DNA from: an uncultured Acidobacteriota bacterium | GTDB taxonomy: Bacteria > Acidobacteriota > Vicinamibacteria > Fen-336 | Length of the DNA: 64,000 nucleotides | Assembly: GCA_902826455.1 (NCBI GenBank) | Contig: CADEEV010000003.1 | Span: 62,001-126,000, forward strand | Direction of reading: 5' to 3' | Shown: in pieces, positions 26,557 through 37,723 of the stretch | Numbering within the stretch: position 1 is the first letter of the stretch | How the letters are laid out: each line of letters opens with the position of its first letter | Translations under genes and position numbers: made by a program | The notes under the pieces: model-generated | The model's database searches: none | Seen by the model: only the letters and a program-made list of their open reading frames with translations | Told to the model about the DNA's origin: nothing

Positions 26557-27201
26557 GTGGCACAGAACGAGTCGCTGAACTTCGAGGGGCCCGCCGGGAA
26601 CCTGGAGGGCCTCCTGATCCAGCCCGAGACGCCGCCGGTCGCTGCCGCGGTCGTCTGTCATGCCCACCCGCTCCACGGCGGCATGATGCACTTCAAGGTG
26701 ATCTTCCGCGCCGCGAAGGCGCTGCAGGCCCAGGGCGTCGCGGCGCTGCGCTTCAACTTCCGCGGCGTCGGCCGCTCCGGCGGCAGCCACGACCACGGCA
26801 AGGGCGAGCAGGACGACGCGAGCGCCGCCCTCGACGAGATGGCGCGGCGCTTTCCGGGCCTGCCGCTCGTGATCGGCGGCTTCTCCTTCGGCTCGCACAT
26901 GGCGCTGCGGGTCGCGGCGCGCGATCCCCGTCCGGCCGCGGTGATCGCCATGGGCCTGCCGATCAAGAGCCTGGCCGATCCCGAGTTCGCGGACGGAATC
27001 ACGGTGCCGCGGCTCTTCGTCCACGGGGAGAACGACACGTACGGCGGCCGCGATGCGATCACGGCCTGGGTGGCGCGGCTGCCCGAGCCCAGGCAGCTCA
27101 CGGTGATCCCCGACAGCGATCACTTCTTCACGGGGCATCTCGATCCCCTGCAGGCCACGATCGAGGCCTGGGCCAGCGCCCGGCCCTGGCAGCGCGCGTG
27201 A
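26557..27201 (+). CDS. Alpha/beta hydrolase (short-chain, dienelactone-hydrolase-like)
   Basis: This 214-residue hydrolase has the CHAHPLHGG oxyanion-region motif, [13 protein letters not shown] after strand 4, the nucleophile elbow [10 protein letters not shown] (Ser), the acid region [11 protein letters not shown] and the catalytic His in SDHFFTGHL. This pattern is typical of the small YheT/DUF-like alpha/beta hydrolases found in many proteobacteria and acidobacteria. The start is GTG at 26557, nine bases after GATAAT (26542-26547), consistent with a leaderless message. The TGA overlaps the start of the next gene. Confidence 0.88.
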   Translation: MAQNESLNFEGPAGNLEGLLIQPETPPVAAAVVCHAHPLHGGMMHFKVIFRAAKALQAQGVAALRFNFRGVGRSGGSHDHGKGEQDDASAALDEMARRFPGLPLVIGGFSFGSHMALRVAARDPRPAAVIAMGLPIKSLADPEFADGITVPRLFVHGENDTYGGRDAITAWVARLPEPRQLTVIPDSDHFFTGHLDPLQATIEAWASARPWQRA

Positions 27202-29024
27202 TCCGCCGGGACTTCCTGAACGGCGTCGCGGTCACGGCCGGATCCTTGCTGGCGCCGGGCTGGCTCACGGCCCTGGACGGCGCCGACGCGCCCTACCCGC
27301 CGGCCCTGACGGGCCTGCGCGGGAGCAACGAAGGCTCGTACACCGTCGCCCATCAGCTCAAGGACGGGTTGTTCTGGGAGCGCGCGGGAGCGCCTCGCGA
27401 CACCGGCGAGCGCTACGACCTCGTGGTCGTGGGCGGCGGCATCAGCGGCCTCGCGACCGCGTGGTTCTGGCGCAAGGCCGCGGGACCCGGGGCGCGCATC
27501 CTGATCCTCGACAACCACGACGACTTCGGGGGCCATGCCCGCCGCAACGAGTTCCGCTCCGGCGCCCGCACGCTGCTGAGCTACGGCGGAACCCAGTCGA
27601 TCGAGGCGCCGGGCTCGTACAGCGCCGTGGCCGCCGGCCTGATCCGCGAGCTGGGCATCGACACGCAGCGCTTCTACCAGGCCTTCGACCGGAAGCTCTA
27701 CGACGCCCTCGGCACCGGCGTGTTCTTCGACAAGGAGACCTTCGGCGCCGATCGCCTGGCGACCGGGTTCGGGAAGCGGCCCTGGCCCGAGGTGCTGGCC
27801 GCGAGCCCGCTCTCACCCGCGGCGCGCCGCGACATCGCCCGCCTGCAGACCGAGACGAAGGACTACCTGCCCGGACTCTCGAAGCAAGCCAAGCGCGCGC
27901 GGCTCGCGACGATCAGCTACGCCGACTACCTCACGAAGATCATCGGGCTCTCGCAGGACGTGCTGCCGTTCTACCAGACCCGCACCCACGACCTGTTCGC
28001 CGTCGGCATCGACGCGGTCCCGGCCTGGGCCTGCTTCGAGAGCGGCGACGACTACGCCTTCGGCTACCCGGGATTCGCCGGCCTCGGGCTCGACACCGCG
28101 GAGGCGGAGAGCGAGCCGTACATCTTCCACTTCCCCGACGGCAACGCCTCGGTCGCGCGGCTGCTGGTGCGCGGGCTGATCCCCGGCTGCATCCCCGGCT
28201 CCACGATGGACGACGTCGTGACGGCGCGGGCCGACTACGGGCGCCTCGACGACGCGGCCTCGCCCGTGCGCGTGCGCCTCGAGAGCACGGCCGTGCGCGT
28301 GAAGCACCTCGGCAGCGCCGGGCCCGTCGAGGTCGCCTACGTGCGCGGCGGAGAGCTGCAGACGGTCGTCGGCGCGCAGGTCGTGCTCGCGTGCTGGAAC
28401 GGCGTCATCCCCCACATCGCCCCCGAGCTGCCAGCGGCGCAGAAGGAAGCGCTCGCGTACGGCGTCAAGGCGCCTCTCGTCTACACCCACGTGGGGATCC
28501 GCAACTGGACGTCGTTCCAGAAGCTCGGGGTGAAGCAGATCAGCGCGCCCGGCAGCTACCACTCGTGGGCCGCCCTCGACTTCCCCGTCAGCCTGGGCTC
28601 CTACGCGTTCCCGAGCCGCCCGGACGAGCCCATGGTCCTGTTCCTGTTGCGCACGCCGTGCAGCCCGGGCCTGTCCATGCGCGATCAGCACCGCATGGGC
28701 CGCATGGAGCTGCTGGAGACCCCCTTCGACGTCTTCGAGGCGAAGATCCGCGACCAGCTGGGGCGCATGCTGGCGGGGGGCGGCTTCGAGCCGCGGCGCG
28801 ACATCGAGTCGATCACCGTGAATCGCTGGTCCCACGGCTACGCCTTCTGGCCCAACTCGCTGTTCGATCCCGCGTGGCCGGCGGGACAGGAGCCCTGGGT
28901 GCTCGGCCGCAAGCGCCTCGGCCGCATCGCGATCGCGAACTCCGACGCCGGCGCCGACGCCTACACGAACGTCGCGATCGACCAGGCGCACCGGGCGGTG
29001 CAGGAGCTCCTCGCGGCGCTCTAG
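27198..29024 (+). CDS. FAD-dependent amine oxidase, spermidine-dehydrogenase-like
   Basis: This 608-residue flavoprotein begins [20 protein letters not shown], a twin-arginine export signal. The FAD-binding Rossmann motif [14 protein letters not shown] starts at about residue 75, with [16 protein letters not shown] after it. Length, signal and the [18 protein letters not shown] segments resemble FAD spermidine dehydrogenase of Pseudomonas (SpdH, about 620 residues), but substrate specificity is not proven. It would oxidise a polyamine or other amine in the periplasm. Its stop shares CTAG with the converging APC permease gene. Confidence 0.8.
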   Translation: MIRRDFLNGVAVTAGSLLAPGWLTALDGADAPYPPALTGLRGSNEGSYTVAHQLKDGLFWERAGAPRDTGERYDLVVVGGGISGLATAWFWRKAAGPGARILILDNHDDFGGHARRNEFRSGARTLLSYGGTQSIEAPGSYSAVAAGLIRELGIDTQRFYQAFDRKLYDALGTGVFFDKETFGADRLATGFGKRPWPEVLAASPLSPAARRDIARLQTETKDYLPGLSKQAKRARLATISYADYLTKIIGLSQDVLPFYQTRTHDLFAVGIDAVPAWACFESGDDYAFGYPGFAGLGLDTAEAESEPYIFHFPDGNASVARLLVRGLIPGCIPGSTMDDVVTARADYGRLDDAASPVRVRLESTAVRVKHLGSAGPVEVAYVRGGELQTVVGAQVVLACWNGVIPHIAPELPAAQKEALAYGVKAPLVYTHVGIRNWTSFQKLGVKQISAPGSYHSWAALDFPVSLGSYAFPSRPDEPMVLFLLRTPCSPGLSMRDQHRMGRMELLETPFDVFEAKIRDQLGRMLAGGGFEPRRDIESITVNRWSHGYAFWPNSLFDPAWPAGQEPWVLGRKRLGRIAIANSDAGADAYTNVAIDQAHRAVQELLAAL

Positions 29025-30892
29025 CCGACGTGGATGCGGGGCCGCTCCAGGGGGTTCTTCACGAACTTGCGCAGCACCTCGCGGGTCACGGGCGCCGTGT
29101 CGCCCTCGCCGAAGGCGAGGTACTTGAGCACGTAGAAGACCGGGTTGCCCTCGGTCCAGCCGAAGTAGGCCTGGGGCATGCCGCCGCTCGTGTCGCGGAT
29201 GTGGAGGAGCAGACCGGCGATCGCGTTGGGTATCGCCGGGCTCTCGCAGCGCAGCACGCGGTGCCGCCCGACCAGGTGACCGTGGACCTCGAGGTCGTCC
29301 TCGAACGCCGACGCGTCCCCTTGCGTCACCTCGAGGAAGATGAGCGGCTCCCCCTGGTCGAGGCTGTGGTCGTCGCGGGCCTGCTGCTCCTTGCGGTCGT
29401 ACTCGTCGGCGGTCCGGCGGTCGGGCCGGTGGGCGATGATCCGCACACCGCGCCCGCGATCCTCGGCCACGAAGGCCTCGGCCGCGGGATCGAGGTGCAC
29501 GTGGGTCACCCGCAGCTCCGTCGAGCGGATCGCCCGCGACAGGAGCGACGTCACCATGATCGACACGATGAAGAAGGCCGCGATCTTCACGCCGTCGGGG
29601 CGCTCGCGCACGTTCTCGACCGTGGTGTAGACGAAGACCAGGGTCATGAGCCCGTAGGGGAAGCGCCAGGCGCTCGCCCGATGCGAGATGGTCACGGCCG
29701 CCGAGGCCGAGGTCATGAGCACGAGCACGCCGGTCGCGTAGGCGCCGCCCTGGGCGTCGACGTTCGCCTCGAACAGGATCGTCACGGCGAACGTGATCGC
29801 GATGAACACGAGCACGAGCGGTCGGGTGGCCCGGGCCCAGTCGGGAGCCATGCCGTAGGGAGGCAGGTAGCGCGGCACCAGGTTGAGCAGCGCCGCCATG
29901 GCGGACGCCCCGGCGAACCACAGGATGCTGATCGTCGAGAGGTCGTACACGGTGCCGAACACGGGCCCGAGGTAGCGGTGCGCCAGGTAGGCGAGGGCAC
30001 GGCCGTTGGCCGGCCCGCCCGGCTCGAAGTCCACGGCGGGGATGAGCAGGGTCGTGGCGAAGCTGCTGCCGATCAGGAAGACGCTCATCAGGAGCGCCGC
30101 CGTGACCAGCAGGCGGCGCGTGTTCCTGATCCGGCCCAGGGGGTAGAGCGGATCGTCGTCGGCATCGCCGCGCACCAGCGGCATCACGGCGACCCCGGTC
30201 TCGAAGCCGGACAGGCCCAGGGCGAGCTTCGGGAACACGAGCAGCGCGAGGGCGACGATCCCCCACGGCGTGCCCCGCGTCTCGAACAGCGCGCGGCGCC
30301 AGGCCGGCAGGGCCTCCGGGTGGGTCGCGATCTGGACGATCTCGGTCGTGAGCAGGATCGTGTTGAGCAGGAGATACGTCACGACGATCGCGACCGCGAT
30401 GCCGATCGCCTCGCGGAACCCCGACAGGAACACGAGGCCGAGCAGCGCCAGGAGCGCCAGGGTCACGCCCACCGGGTGGTCGGCCCAGGCCGGCGTGAAC
30501 GGGTTGTGGATGATGTGGGCCGTGGCGTCGGCGGCCGACAGCGTGATCGTGATGACGAAGTCGGTGAAGGCGAAGCCGAGCAGCACGAGCACCGCGAGCT
30601 TGCCCTTCCAGCGCGGCAAGAGCTCCTCGAGGATCTGTATGCTGCCCTGGCCGTGGGGGCTGCGCTCCGCGATCTGGGAGTAGACCGGCAGGGCCACGAA
30701 CAGCGTCACGAACACCAGCAGGCACGTCGCGATGGGCGACAGGGCGCCGGCTGCGAGGAACGCGATGCCGGGCTGGTAGCCGAGGGTCGAGAAGTAGTCG
30801 ACGCCCGTGAGGCACATGACCTTCCACCAGGGATAGGTCTCGTGCCCGTGGCTGGAGCCCGCCATGGGCCCCGCGAAGAGCCAGCGTTTCAT
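29021..30892 (-). CDS. APC-superfamily permease with C-terminal cytoplasmic domain
   Basis: This 623-residue transporter has about twelve helices in residues 25-470. It begins with the conserved [19 protein letters not shown] segment, an APC TM1 unwound region, and [18 protein letters not shown] in loop 2-3. A soluble tail of about 150 residues follows. It is annotated only as an amino-acid/APC-type permease because the substrate is not evident; similarity to KUP-type carriers is possible. The ATG overlaps the stop of the PlsC gene (ATGA), making it the last gene of a three-gene operon. Confidence 0.82.
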   Translation of the reverse strand: MKRWLFAGPMAGSSHGHETYPWWKVMCLTGVDYFSTLGYQPGIAFLAAGALSPIATCLLVFVTLFVALPVYSQIAERSPHGQGSIQILEELLPRWKGKLAVLVLLGFAFTDFVITITLSAADATAHIIHNPFTPAWADHPVGVTLALLALLGLVFLSGFREAIGIAVAIVVTYLLLNTILLTTEIVQIATHPEALPAWRRALFETRGTPWGIVALALLVFPKLALGLSGFETGVAVMPLVRGDADDDPLYPLGRIRNTRRLLVTAALLMSVFLIGSSFATTLLIPAVDFEPGGPANGRALAYLAHRYLGPVFGTVYDLSTISILWFAGASAMAALLNLVPRYLPPYGMAPDWARATRPLVLVFIAITFAVTILFEANVDAQGGAYATGVLVLMTSASAAVTISHRASAWRFPYGLMTLVFVYTTVENVRERPDGVKIAAFFIVSIMVTSLLSRAIRSTELRVTHVHLDPAAEAFVAEDRGRGVRIIAHRPDRRTADEYDRKEQQARDDHSLDQGEPLIFLEVTQGDASAFEDDLEVHGHLVGRHRVLRCESPAIPNAIAGLLLHIRDTSGGMPQAYFGWTEGNPVFYVLKYLAFGEGDTAPVTREVLRKFVKNPLERPRIHVG

Positions 30893-32187
30893 TCGAGCCC
30901 CAGGCCCAGGACGGGCGGCGGCGCGTCGGCCGGCGGCGGCGTCACCCGCGTGCCGCCTGCGGTCGCGAGCCACCAGGCGAAGAGCGCCGCGACGGCGTGG
31001 GGAATCGCGGACACGACGTCGGCGCCGAGCAGGTACGCGGCCCCGGCGGCGTACGCGACCAGCACGGGCGCCGCGTAGTCGGAGTACACGCTGCGCTTCT
31101 GCCAGGCGAAGGCCGCCGCGAAGAGCGGAAGCGCGATGTGGGGACCCGCGTCGATCGGGCTCAGGAACAACGCCCCCAGCTCGAGCACCGACGCGATCAC
31201 GACGCCGCGGATGAAGCCGAGGCCGGTGCGGCCCTTCTCGTACAGGTACGGGAAGAGCGCGCCGCACAGGATCGCTCCGAGGGCCGCGCCCGCGGGGATC
31301 TCGGGCCGGTCGAGCACGTCGAGGAGGATCGGCGCGTAGCCGAACACGAAGAGGATCGGCGAGGCGTTGCGGATCCACTTCACGAGGCGTCCCTGGGGGA
31401 TCAGGAAGTGGTCGAGGAGCAGGTACGCGATGTAGCCGTAGGCGGGCGCCACCGCGACCAGGCTGCGGCTGCGCCAGAACACGACGAGGGCCGCCGCCAG
31501 GGCCGGCAGCGATTCGTGGAGCCGCGGCCAGGCCGACGGCTGGTTGTAGAGCACGTTCAGCTTGAGGTCGGCCTTCACCCCCGGCAGCAGCGTGCGGTCG
31601 ACCCGCCGCCGGAGCTCGCCGAGGAGGCTCGCGACGGCCTGTTCCTCGGGCAGCGCTCGCAGGGGCACGGGATCGATCGCCTCGTGGAAACGGATCCGGA
31701 TCCGGCCGGGCTTCGGCAGGCGCTGGTGGTATGGCCAGACCCGGAACGCGCCCACGATCGTGGCCGGCACCAGGGGCGCCCCCGTTTCGAGGGCGAGAAA
31801 GGCGGCGCCCTCGCGCAGGCGCTCCTCCATCCAGCCGCCCCGCGACCGCTTGCCCTCGGGAAACAGGCCCACGACCTCGCCGGCCTCGAGCAGGCGCTTG
31901 GCCTCGGCGAACGCCGCCTTGCCCTGGCCGGGGCGCACGTCGACCGGGAACGCGCCGAACGCGCGGATCACCGCGCCGAGCACCGGCACCCTGAAGAGCG
32001 CGTCCCACGCCATGAAACGCAGCGGCCGCGGCGACGCGACCGAGAGCAGGGCCGGATCGAGATAGGACGGGTGGTTGGCCGCGACCACGGCCGGGCCGTC
32101 GCCGGGAATGTTCTCGAGACCGCTCCGGTCCCAGCTGAAGAGCACACGGAACAGGGCGTCAAGAAGCGGAAACAGGATCCGGCGCAT
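30889..32187 (-). CDS. PlsC-type 1-acylglycerol-3-phosphate/lysophospholipid acyltransferase with membrane tail
   Basis: This 432-residue protein has an N-terminal PlsC domain (1-210) with the catalytic NHPSYLD (H-x4-D) motif, [10 protein letters not shown] for phosphate binding and the third block [11 protein letters not shown]. The second half (about 225-430) has six or seven hydrophobic helices of no known family, whereas ordinary PlsC proteins end at about 240-250 residues. It would acylate a lysophospholipid or lysophosphatidate at the inner membrane. Its first 29 bases overlap the end of the MFS gene, so the two are co-translated. Confidence 0.87.
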   Translation of the reverse strand: MRRILFPLLDALFRVLFSWDRSGLENIPGDGPAVVAANHPSYLDPALLSVASPRPLRFMAWDALFRVPVLGAVIRAFGAFPVDVRPGQGKAAFAEAKRLLEAGEVVGLFPEGKRSRGGWMEERLREGAAFLALETGAPLVPATIVGAFRVWPYHQRLPKPGRIRIRFHEAIDPVPLRALPEEQAVASLLGELRRRVDRTLLPGVKADLKLNVLYNQPSAWPRLHESLPALAAALVVFWRSRSLVAVAPAYGYIAYLLLDHFLIPQGRLVKWIRNASPILFVFGYAPILLDVLDRPEIPAGAALGAILCGALFPYLYEKGRTGLGFIRGVVIASVLELGALFLSPIDAGPHIALPLFAAAFAWQKRSVYSDYAAPVLVAYAAGAAYLLGADVVSAIPHAVAALFAWWLATAGGTRVTPPPADAPPPVLGLGLE

Positions 32188-33454
32188 GCCGCCTCTCGCG
32201 CTCCGCGACCGTGCGCTGGACGCGCTCGGTGTCGTCGCCCAGGGTGCGGGCACCCAGCAGGTAGAAGACCCCCGACACGGCCATCGCCACGGTCGTGAGC
32301 ATCAGCGCCCCCTCGAGGCTTCCCGAGCGATCCGAGAGCTTGCCGATCAGGATCGGCGAGGGCACGTCGCCGAGCAGGTGGTAGACGAAGATCGAGACCG
32401 AGATGGCCGTGGCCCGGATCTCGGGCAGCGCCACGTTCACGAGGACGGCGTTCGCGGGCCCGGTGTTGAGGAAGACCAGGACCTCGGCCAGGAACAGTGC
32501 CGGGAGATAGACGCCGCGGTCCGTGGCGTGGAGGCCGACGTAGGCGAAGGGCACGGCCAGCAGCATGCCCCAGCCCGACACGAGGAGGTAGGCCTTCGGG
32601 GTGCGCTTCAGGAACCAGTCGCCCAGGAAGCCGCCCAGGAAGGTACCGACCAGCCCCGATCCGACGGTCAGGGCGCCGAACAGGGTGTTGGCCTCGGCCA
32701 GGGGCAGCCCGCGCTCGCGGTGGAAGAAGGTCGGCATCCAGAAGGCCATGCCGCCGAGGGCGAATGTCATGGCGGACAACCCGAGGGTGGTATGGATGAA
32801 GGAACGGTTGCCGAGCAGGCCCTTCGCCGCGCCCATCTCGAAGCGATGCGAGGCGCTGACGGCGCCGTCGCCCGCGCCCCGCGCGGGCTCCGCCATGAAG
32901 AACGCGAGCGCCCCCAGGAGCAGCCCCGGGCCGCCGGCGATGTAGAACGCGTGGCGCCAGCCCCAGTGCTCGCCCACGTACCCGCCCAGCAGGAAGCCCA
33001 GGGCGCTGCCGACGGGAATCGCCACGTAGAAGTACGACAGCACGCGGCCGCGCTTCTCACGGGGGAACAGGTCGCTGATGAGCGTGGGCGCGACGCCTCC
33101 GAACCCCGCCTCGCCGATGCCGATCACGGAGCGCGCCGCCAGGAGGTGCCTGAAGTTGCCGGCGAGCCCCGAGGCCACGGTGGCGAGGCTCCAGACGACC
33201 ACGCCTCCGCCCACGAAGAAGCGCCGGGGAAAGCGGTCCGCGAGCACGCCCGCGATGGGCGACGCGACCATGTAGGCGATCATGAACATCGAGCCCGTCC
33301 AGCCGAAGTCCGTGTCCTTCAGGCCGAAGTCGGCCTGGATCATCGGGCCCACGGCCGCGATCACGTAGCGGTCGATGTAGTTGAGGAAGTTGACGCCGAA
33401 GAGCAGGGCCACGGCCAGACGCGCGCTGCGGATGGAGATGCGGCTGTCGGCCAT
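32159..33454 (-). CDS. MFS transporter, Spinster-like
   Basis: This 431-residue major-facilitator protein with twelve helices begins LLFGVNFLNYIDRYVIAAVG. The D-R-Y in TM1, the loop 2-3 motif GVLADRFPRR and FPREKRGRVLSYFYVAIPVG fit the Spinster (Spns) branch. Eukaryotic Spns1 and related proteins move lysophospholipids or sphingolipids. TAGAAT at 33463-33468 lies eight bases before the ATG and no Shine-Dalgarno is present, suggesting a leaderless transcript. It is the first gene of the MFS-PlsC-APC operon. Confidence 0.88.
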   Translation of the reverse strand: MADSRISIRSARLAVALLFGVNFLNYIDRYVIAAVGPMIQADFGLKDTDFGWTGSMFMIAYMVASPIAGVLADRFPRRFFVGGGVVVWSLATVASGLAGNFRHLLAARSVIGIGEAGFGGVAPTLISDLFPREKRGRVLSYFYVAIPVGSALGFLLGGYVGEHWGWRHAFYIAGGPGLLLGALAFFMAEPARGAGDGAVSASHRFEMGAAKGLLGNRSFIHTTLGLSAMTFALGGMAFWMPTFFHRERGLPLAEANTLFGALTVGSGLVGTFLGGFLGDWFLKRTPKAYLLVSGWGMLLAVPFAYVGLHATDRGVYLPALFLAEVLVFLNTGPANAVLVNVALPEIRATAISVSIFVYHLLGDVPSPILIGKLSDRSGSLEGALMLTTVAMAVSGVFYLLGARTLGDDTERVQRTVAERERRHAPDPVSAS

Positions 33455-33569
33455 GTGCCGGCATTCTACGCGGGCAGGCAGCGCCGCGCGCGGCTCCCGC
33501 TTTTCCCTCGCCAGCGGGCGAGCCCGTGGGTTAGAGTGGCGCGTTCTTTACACAGGAGACCAGAACACG

Positions 33570-33950
33570 ATGAAGAAGAGCTTGAAGGTCGTGACCCTCG
33601 GCGCGCTTCTCGGCCTCGCGGCGTGCGGCGGCGGCTCCCACGACGCGCCCCCGGCGACCAGCGCGCCGGCTCCCACGCAGCCCGCGACGACGCAGGCCGC
33701 GGCTCCATCGACGGCCGGCCAGTTCGGCGTGCCCGAGTGCGACGACTACATGGCCAAGTACCTCGCCTGCGTCGACAGCAAGGTCCCCGAGGCGGCCCGC
33801 GCCATGGTCCGCCAGCAGCTCGAGCAGACGAAGGAGGCCTGGCAGAAGGCGGCGGCGACGCCCGAGGGCAAGGCGGGGCTCGCCACCGGGTGCAAGGCGG
33901 CCTCCGACGCGGCCAAGACCAGCATGGCCGCCTACGGCTGCACCTTCTAG
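33570..33950 (+). CDS. Small secreted lipoprotein of unknown function
   Basis: This 126-residue protein starts with a lipoprotein signal (MKKSLKVVTLGALLGLAAC) and lipidation at Cys19. A flexible Pro/Ala/Thr linker (residues 25-50) follows, then a helical domain of about 70 residues with three cysteines (VPECDDY, YLACVDS, TGCKA) and a final YGCTF. The cysteine pattern suggests disulphides in the periplasm. Similar small Cys-rich helical lipoproteins occur in myxobacteria and acidobacteria with no known role. The ATG at 33570 has AGGAGA upstream. The gene stands alone and ends in a strong terminator. Confidence 0.82.
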   Translation: MKKSLKVVTLGALLGLAACGGGSHDAPPATSAPAPTQPATTQAAAPSTAGQFGVPECDDYMAKYLACVDSKVPEAARAMVRQQLEQTKEAWQKAAATPEGKAGLATGCKAASDAAKTSMAAYGCTF

Positions 33951-33973
33951 CGCGAAAGGTCCCTGGACGTGCG

Positions 33974-34016
33974 AACGGCCTTCGTCGGGCTCGTGCCCGG
34001 GCGAAGGCCGTTTTCT
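33974..34016 (+). terminator. Intrinsic terminator after the lipoprotein gene
   Basis: AACGGCCTTCG (33974-33984) pairs perfectly with CGAAGGCCGTT (34002-34012). An inner CGGGC/GCCCG pair closes a TCGT loop, and the stem runs into TTTTCT. As the stem is nearly symmetric and lies between converging genes, it may also stop leftward transcripts of the GAF regulator gene, although the leftward U-run is absent. Confidence 0.85.
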
Positions 34017-34038
34017 CTTGCTTGCTTCTGCCGGGGAT

Positions 34039-34737
34039 CTAGGCGATCGCGAGGCGCGGACGCGTCTTGCGGATCTTCTGGCGGGCGATCCCGAAGCGCG
34101 CGAGCCGCAAGTAGATGGTGCGGCGCGTGACGTTCATGAGGCGCGAGACGCGGGCGATGTTCCACTCGTTGCGGTTCAGCAGCAGCAGCAGCTTCTCGCG
34201 CTCGAGGTCCTCGGACGGCGTGCGCTCGAGATAGTCGTCGAGGGCCTCGCGGGGCGTGCGGCCCACCCCGTCGCGGGCGTCGGCCACGGCCTTGCCCACG
34301 ATGCGCGCGAGCTTCGTGATGCGCGTGATGCCCTGCTCGGCGGCGAAGCGGGTGTTGCGCCCGTCGAGGTAGACGAGGGCGACGAGACGCTCGCCCTCGA
34401 ACACAGGCACGACGGCGAAGCTGGGAGCGCCCGTGGCGCGGGCTTCCTTGTTGAGCCGCTTGTCGCCGGCGCGGTCCTCGACGTAGAAGGGCTCGGCTTT
34501 CTCGAGGCTCGACTTGTGGCGCGACCACACGGTCTGGAGCGTGTCCAGGACTTCCTGGTCGATGCCCCGCGACGCGAAAAGCGTGACCTTGTCGCCCTCC
34601 CGCGTGAACACGGCGCCGGCGCGGCCGTTCGTCATGGCCATGGCGACCTCGAGGGTCCGCTCGGCCAGGCGCCGGGGGTCGCTCGAGCCTACGACGAGAT
34701 CCGTGAACGAATCGATGAGATCGACCTGAGGTTTCAT
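34039..34737 (-). CDS. GAF-domain transcriptional regulator with Fis-type HTH
   Basis: This 232-residue regulator has a GAF sensor domain at about 10-160 (RTLEVAMAMTNGRAGAVFT, PSFAVVPVFEGERLVALVYLD) and a C-terminal Fis-like helix-turn-helix (LLLLLNRNEWNIARVSRLMN, RRTIYLRLARFGI). No AAA+ domain lies between them, so it cannot activate sigma-54 polymerase in the NtrC way. ATG at 34737 is preferred over GTG at 34743 because AGGGGAG is five to six bases upstream of the ATG but touches the GTG. It follows the second two-component pair, 139 bases downstream of the regulator stop. Confidence 0.87.
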   Translation of the reverse strand: MKPQVDLIDSFTDLVVGSSDPRRLAERTLEVAMAMTNGRAGAVFTREGDKVTLFASRGIDQEVLDTLQTVWSRHKSSLEKAEPFYVEDRAGDKRLNKEARATGAPSFAVVPVFEGERLVALVYLDGRNTRFAAEQGITRITKLARIVGKAVADARDGVGRTPREALDDYLERTPSEDLEREKLLLLLNRNEWNIARVSRLMNVTRRTIYLRLARFGIARQKIRKTRPRLAIA

Positions 34738-34850
34738 GAACACTCCCCTGGGGTCGATCTAAGCACATGCGTCAGGGATTGAGCACGGCGAAAGAGAAAC
34801 ATATACGTTCAGTGTTCATGCGCACAATTCATAAACGTATATCCCAGGGG
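34735..34850 (-). promoter_or_regulatory. AT-rich leader with nested inverted repeats upstream of the GAF-Fis gene
   Basis: Three inverted repeats share this stretch. ATATACGTT (34801-34809) pairs with AACGTATAT (34834-34842). CATGAACACT (34735-34744, over the start codon) pairs with AGTGTTCATG (34811-34820). CCCCTGGG (34745-34752, over the Shine-Dalgarno) pairs with CCCAGGGG (34843-34850). A -10-like TTAGAT (34757-34762, leftward) lies between them. Either a regulator binds paired operators or the RNA folds over its own start site. Confidence 0.5.
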
Positions 34851-34876
34851 CACGGCGGTCGAAATGGACGCAGGCG

Positions 34877-36213
<1,337 letters not shown>

Positions 36214-36217
<4 letters not shown>

Positions 36218-37587
36218 GCCGCGTCTCCCGGGCCCTGGGGCGGCCCTTCGGGGCCGAGCTCGACGGTGACAGCCGTGCCCTGGCCGGGGCGGCTGTCGAT
36301 GCGGATCTCGCCGCCGTGGCCCGTCACGATGCCGTGGCAGATCGCGAGACCGAGGCCGGTGCCCTGACCGACGGGCTTGGTCGTGAAGAACGGGCTGAAG
36401 ACGCGCGGCAGGTCGGCGGCCGCGATGCCCGACCCGTCGTCGCGGATCGTGAGGGCGATGCGGCCGCTCGGGAGCACCCGGGTCTCGATCGCGAGATGGC
36501 CGCCGGGCGCCGTCGCCTCCATCGCGTTCATCAGCAACGCCAGCAGCACCTGGCGGATCTGGCCCTGGTCCGCGCGGATCGACGGCAGCGCCTCGGCGAG
36601 GTGCAGCTCCAGGGCGAGGCGCCGGACGCGCAGCTCGTGGCCGACGAGGTCGGCGGCGCTCGTCGCGAGCGCATTGAGATCGGAGGCCGTCACTTCCTGC
36701 TTGCGAGGCCGGCCGAATTCGAGCAGCGCCGAGATGATCCTCTTGCAGCGGAAGATCTCCTCGCTGATCGTCGCGAGGTAGCGGGGGAAGTTCTTGAAGG
36801 CGTCGATCGCGGCGAGGCGCGGGTCCTGGGCGCTACGCAACAGGCTCTCGGCCCGGAGCCCGATCGAGGCCAGGGGCGTGTTGATCTCGTGGGCGACGCC
36901 GGCGGCGAGCAGGCCCACGTCGGCGAGACGCGCCGACTGGTGGAGGCGCAGCTGCTGCTCGCGCAGCTCGCTCACGTCCTTGAGCTCGACGGCGACGCCC
37001 CGCACGGCGCCGTCGGTCTCGAGCAGCGAGACCGTCACCTGGCGCACGCCGGGCAGCCGCTCGTAGCGGCCCTCCGCCGTGGTGGCCACCCGCTCCTCGA
37101 GGCCGCGGGCGATCGGATCGGCGAGCGGCGGCAGGGGTGAGCCGAGGAGGGCGCGGTAGTCCGCGCCGACGACGGTCGTGATGGGCCGGTCGAGAGCCCG
37201 GGCCAGCGCCAGGTTCGCGCGTGCCACGATGCCGCGCCGGTCGACGACCGCGATCGGGTCGACCATGGCGTCGAATGCGCCTTGCCAGTCGCGCTTGGCC
37301 TGGATCAGATCGTGGAGCAGGCGCGTGTGGGGATGCGCGTGATCGCCGCCCAGGACCAGGGTCGAGGGCAGGCCCAGCCGCGCGACCTCCTCGGCGACGG
37401 CTCCCACCCCGTCGACGGGCGCGAAGAAGACGGCGAGGGACGGTTCCGCCGCCCGTGCCGCGGCCGGATCCGCCACGCGCAGCAACTCGGTGCCGGGCGA
37501 GACCAGGAGTGTCTCCCAGGTATCCGCGGCGCGCTCGTCGCCCTGCAGCGTGATGCGCAGCACCGCCGGCTTGGGGGCCTCCGCCAC
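36214..37587 (-). CDS. Soluble PAS-domain sensor histidine kinase
   Basis: This 457-residue kinase has no membrane helix. The first 110 residues form an unrecognised alpha/beta domain (ITLQGDERAADTWETLLVSP) that may be a degenerate receiver. A PAS domain (about 115-225), the H-box GVAHEINTPLASIG with His233, and the ATPase domain (LLALLMNAMEA, RDDGSGIA, GTGLGLAICHGIVTGHGG) follow. It must read a cytoplasmic signal. The start is GTG at 37587, seven bases after CATACT (leftward, 37595-37600), with no Shine-Dalgarno. An 11-base inverted repeat lies 41-76 bases upstream. Confidence 0.9.
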
Positions 37588-37627
37588 GCGGGCGAGTATG
37601 CGCGAAATGCCTCGCGCGGCAAACCCT

Positions 37628-37663
37628 GTTTCCCGGGGAATGCGGCGTGGACCCCCGGGAAAC
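37628..37663. repeat. 11-base perfect inverted repeat upstream of the kinase gene
   Basis: GTTTCCCGGGG (37628-37638) is repeated in inverse as CCCCGGGAAAC (37653-37663) after 14 bases. Each arm contains a palindromic CCCGGG core, and the cores are about 21 bases apart, two helical turns. This is the geometry of a paired operator or an activator binding site. It could also be a weak terminator for the dipeptidase gene, although no T-run follows it. Confidence 0.5.
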
Positions 37664-37723
37664 GTCGCTGTATATCGCCGACACGCACGGCGCGTGGCGT
37701 GTGCGCCGCGCGATCGAGGAAGG

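Noticed and set aside
33507-33522. CTCGCC/GGCGAG hairpin before the lipoprotein gene as a terminator of the MFS operon
   Set aside because: It lies upstream of the MFS gene, not at its end, and no T-run follows on either strand.
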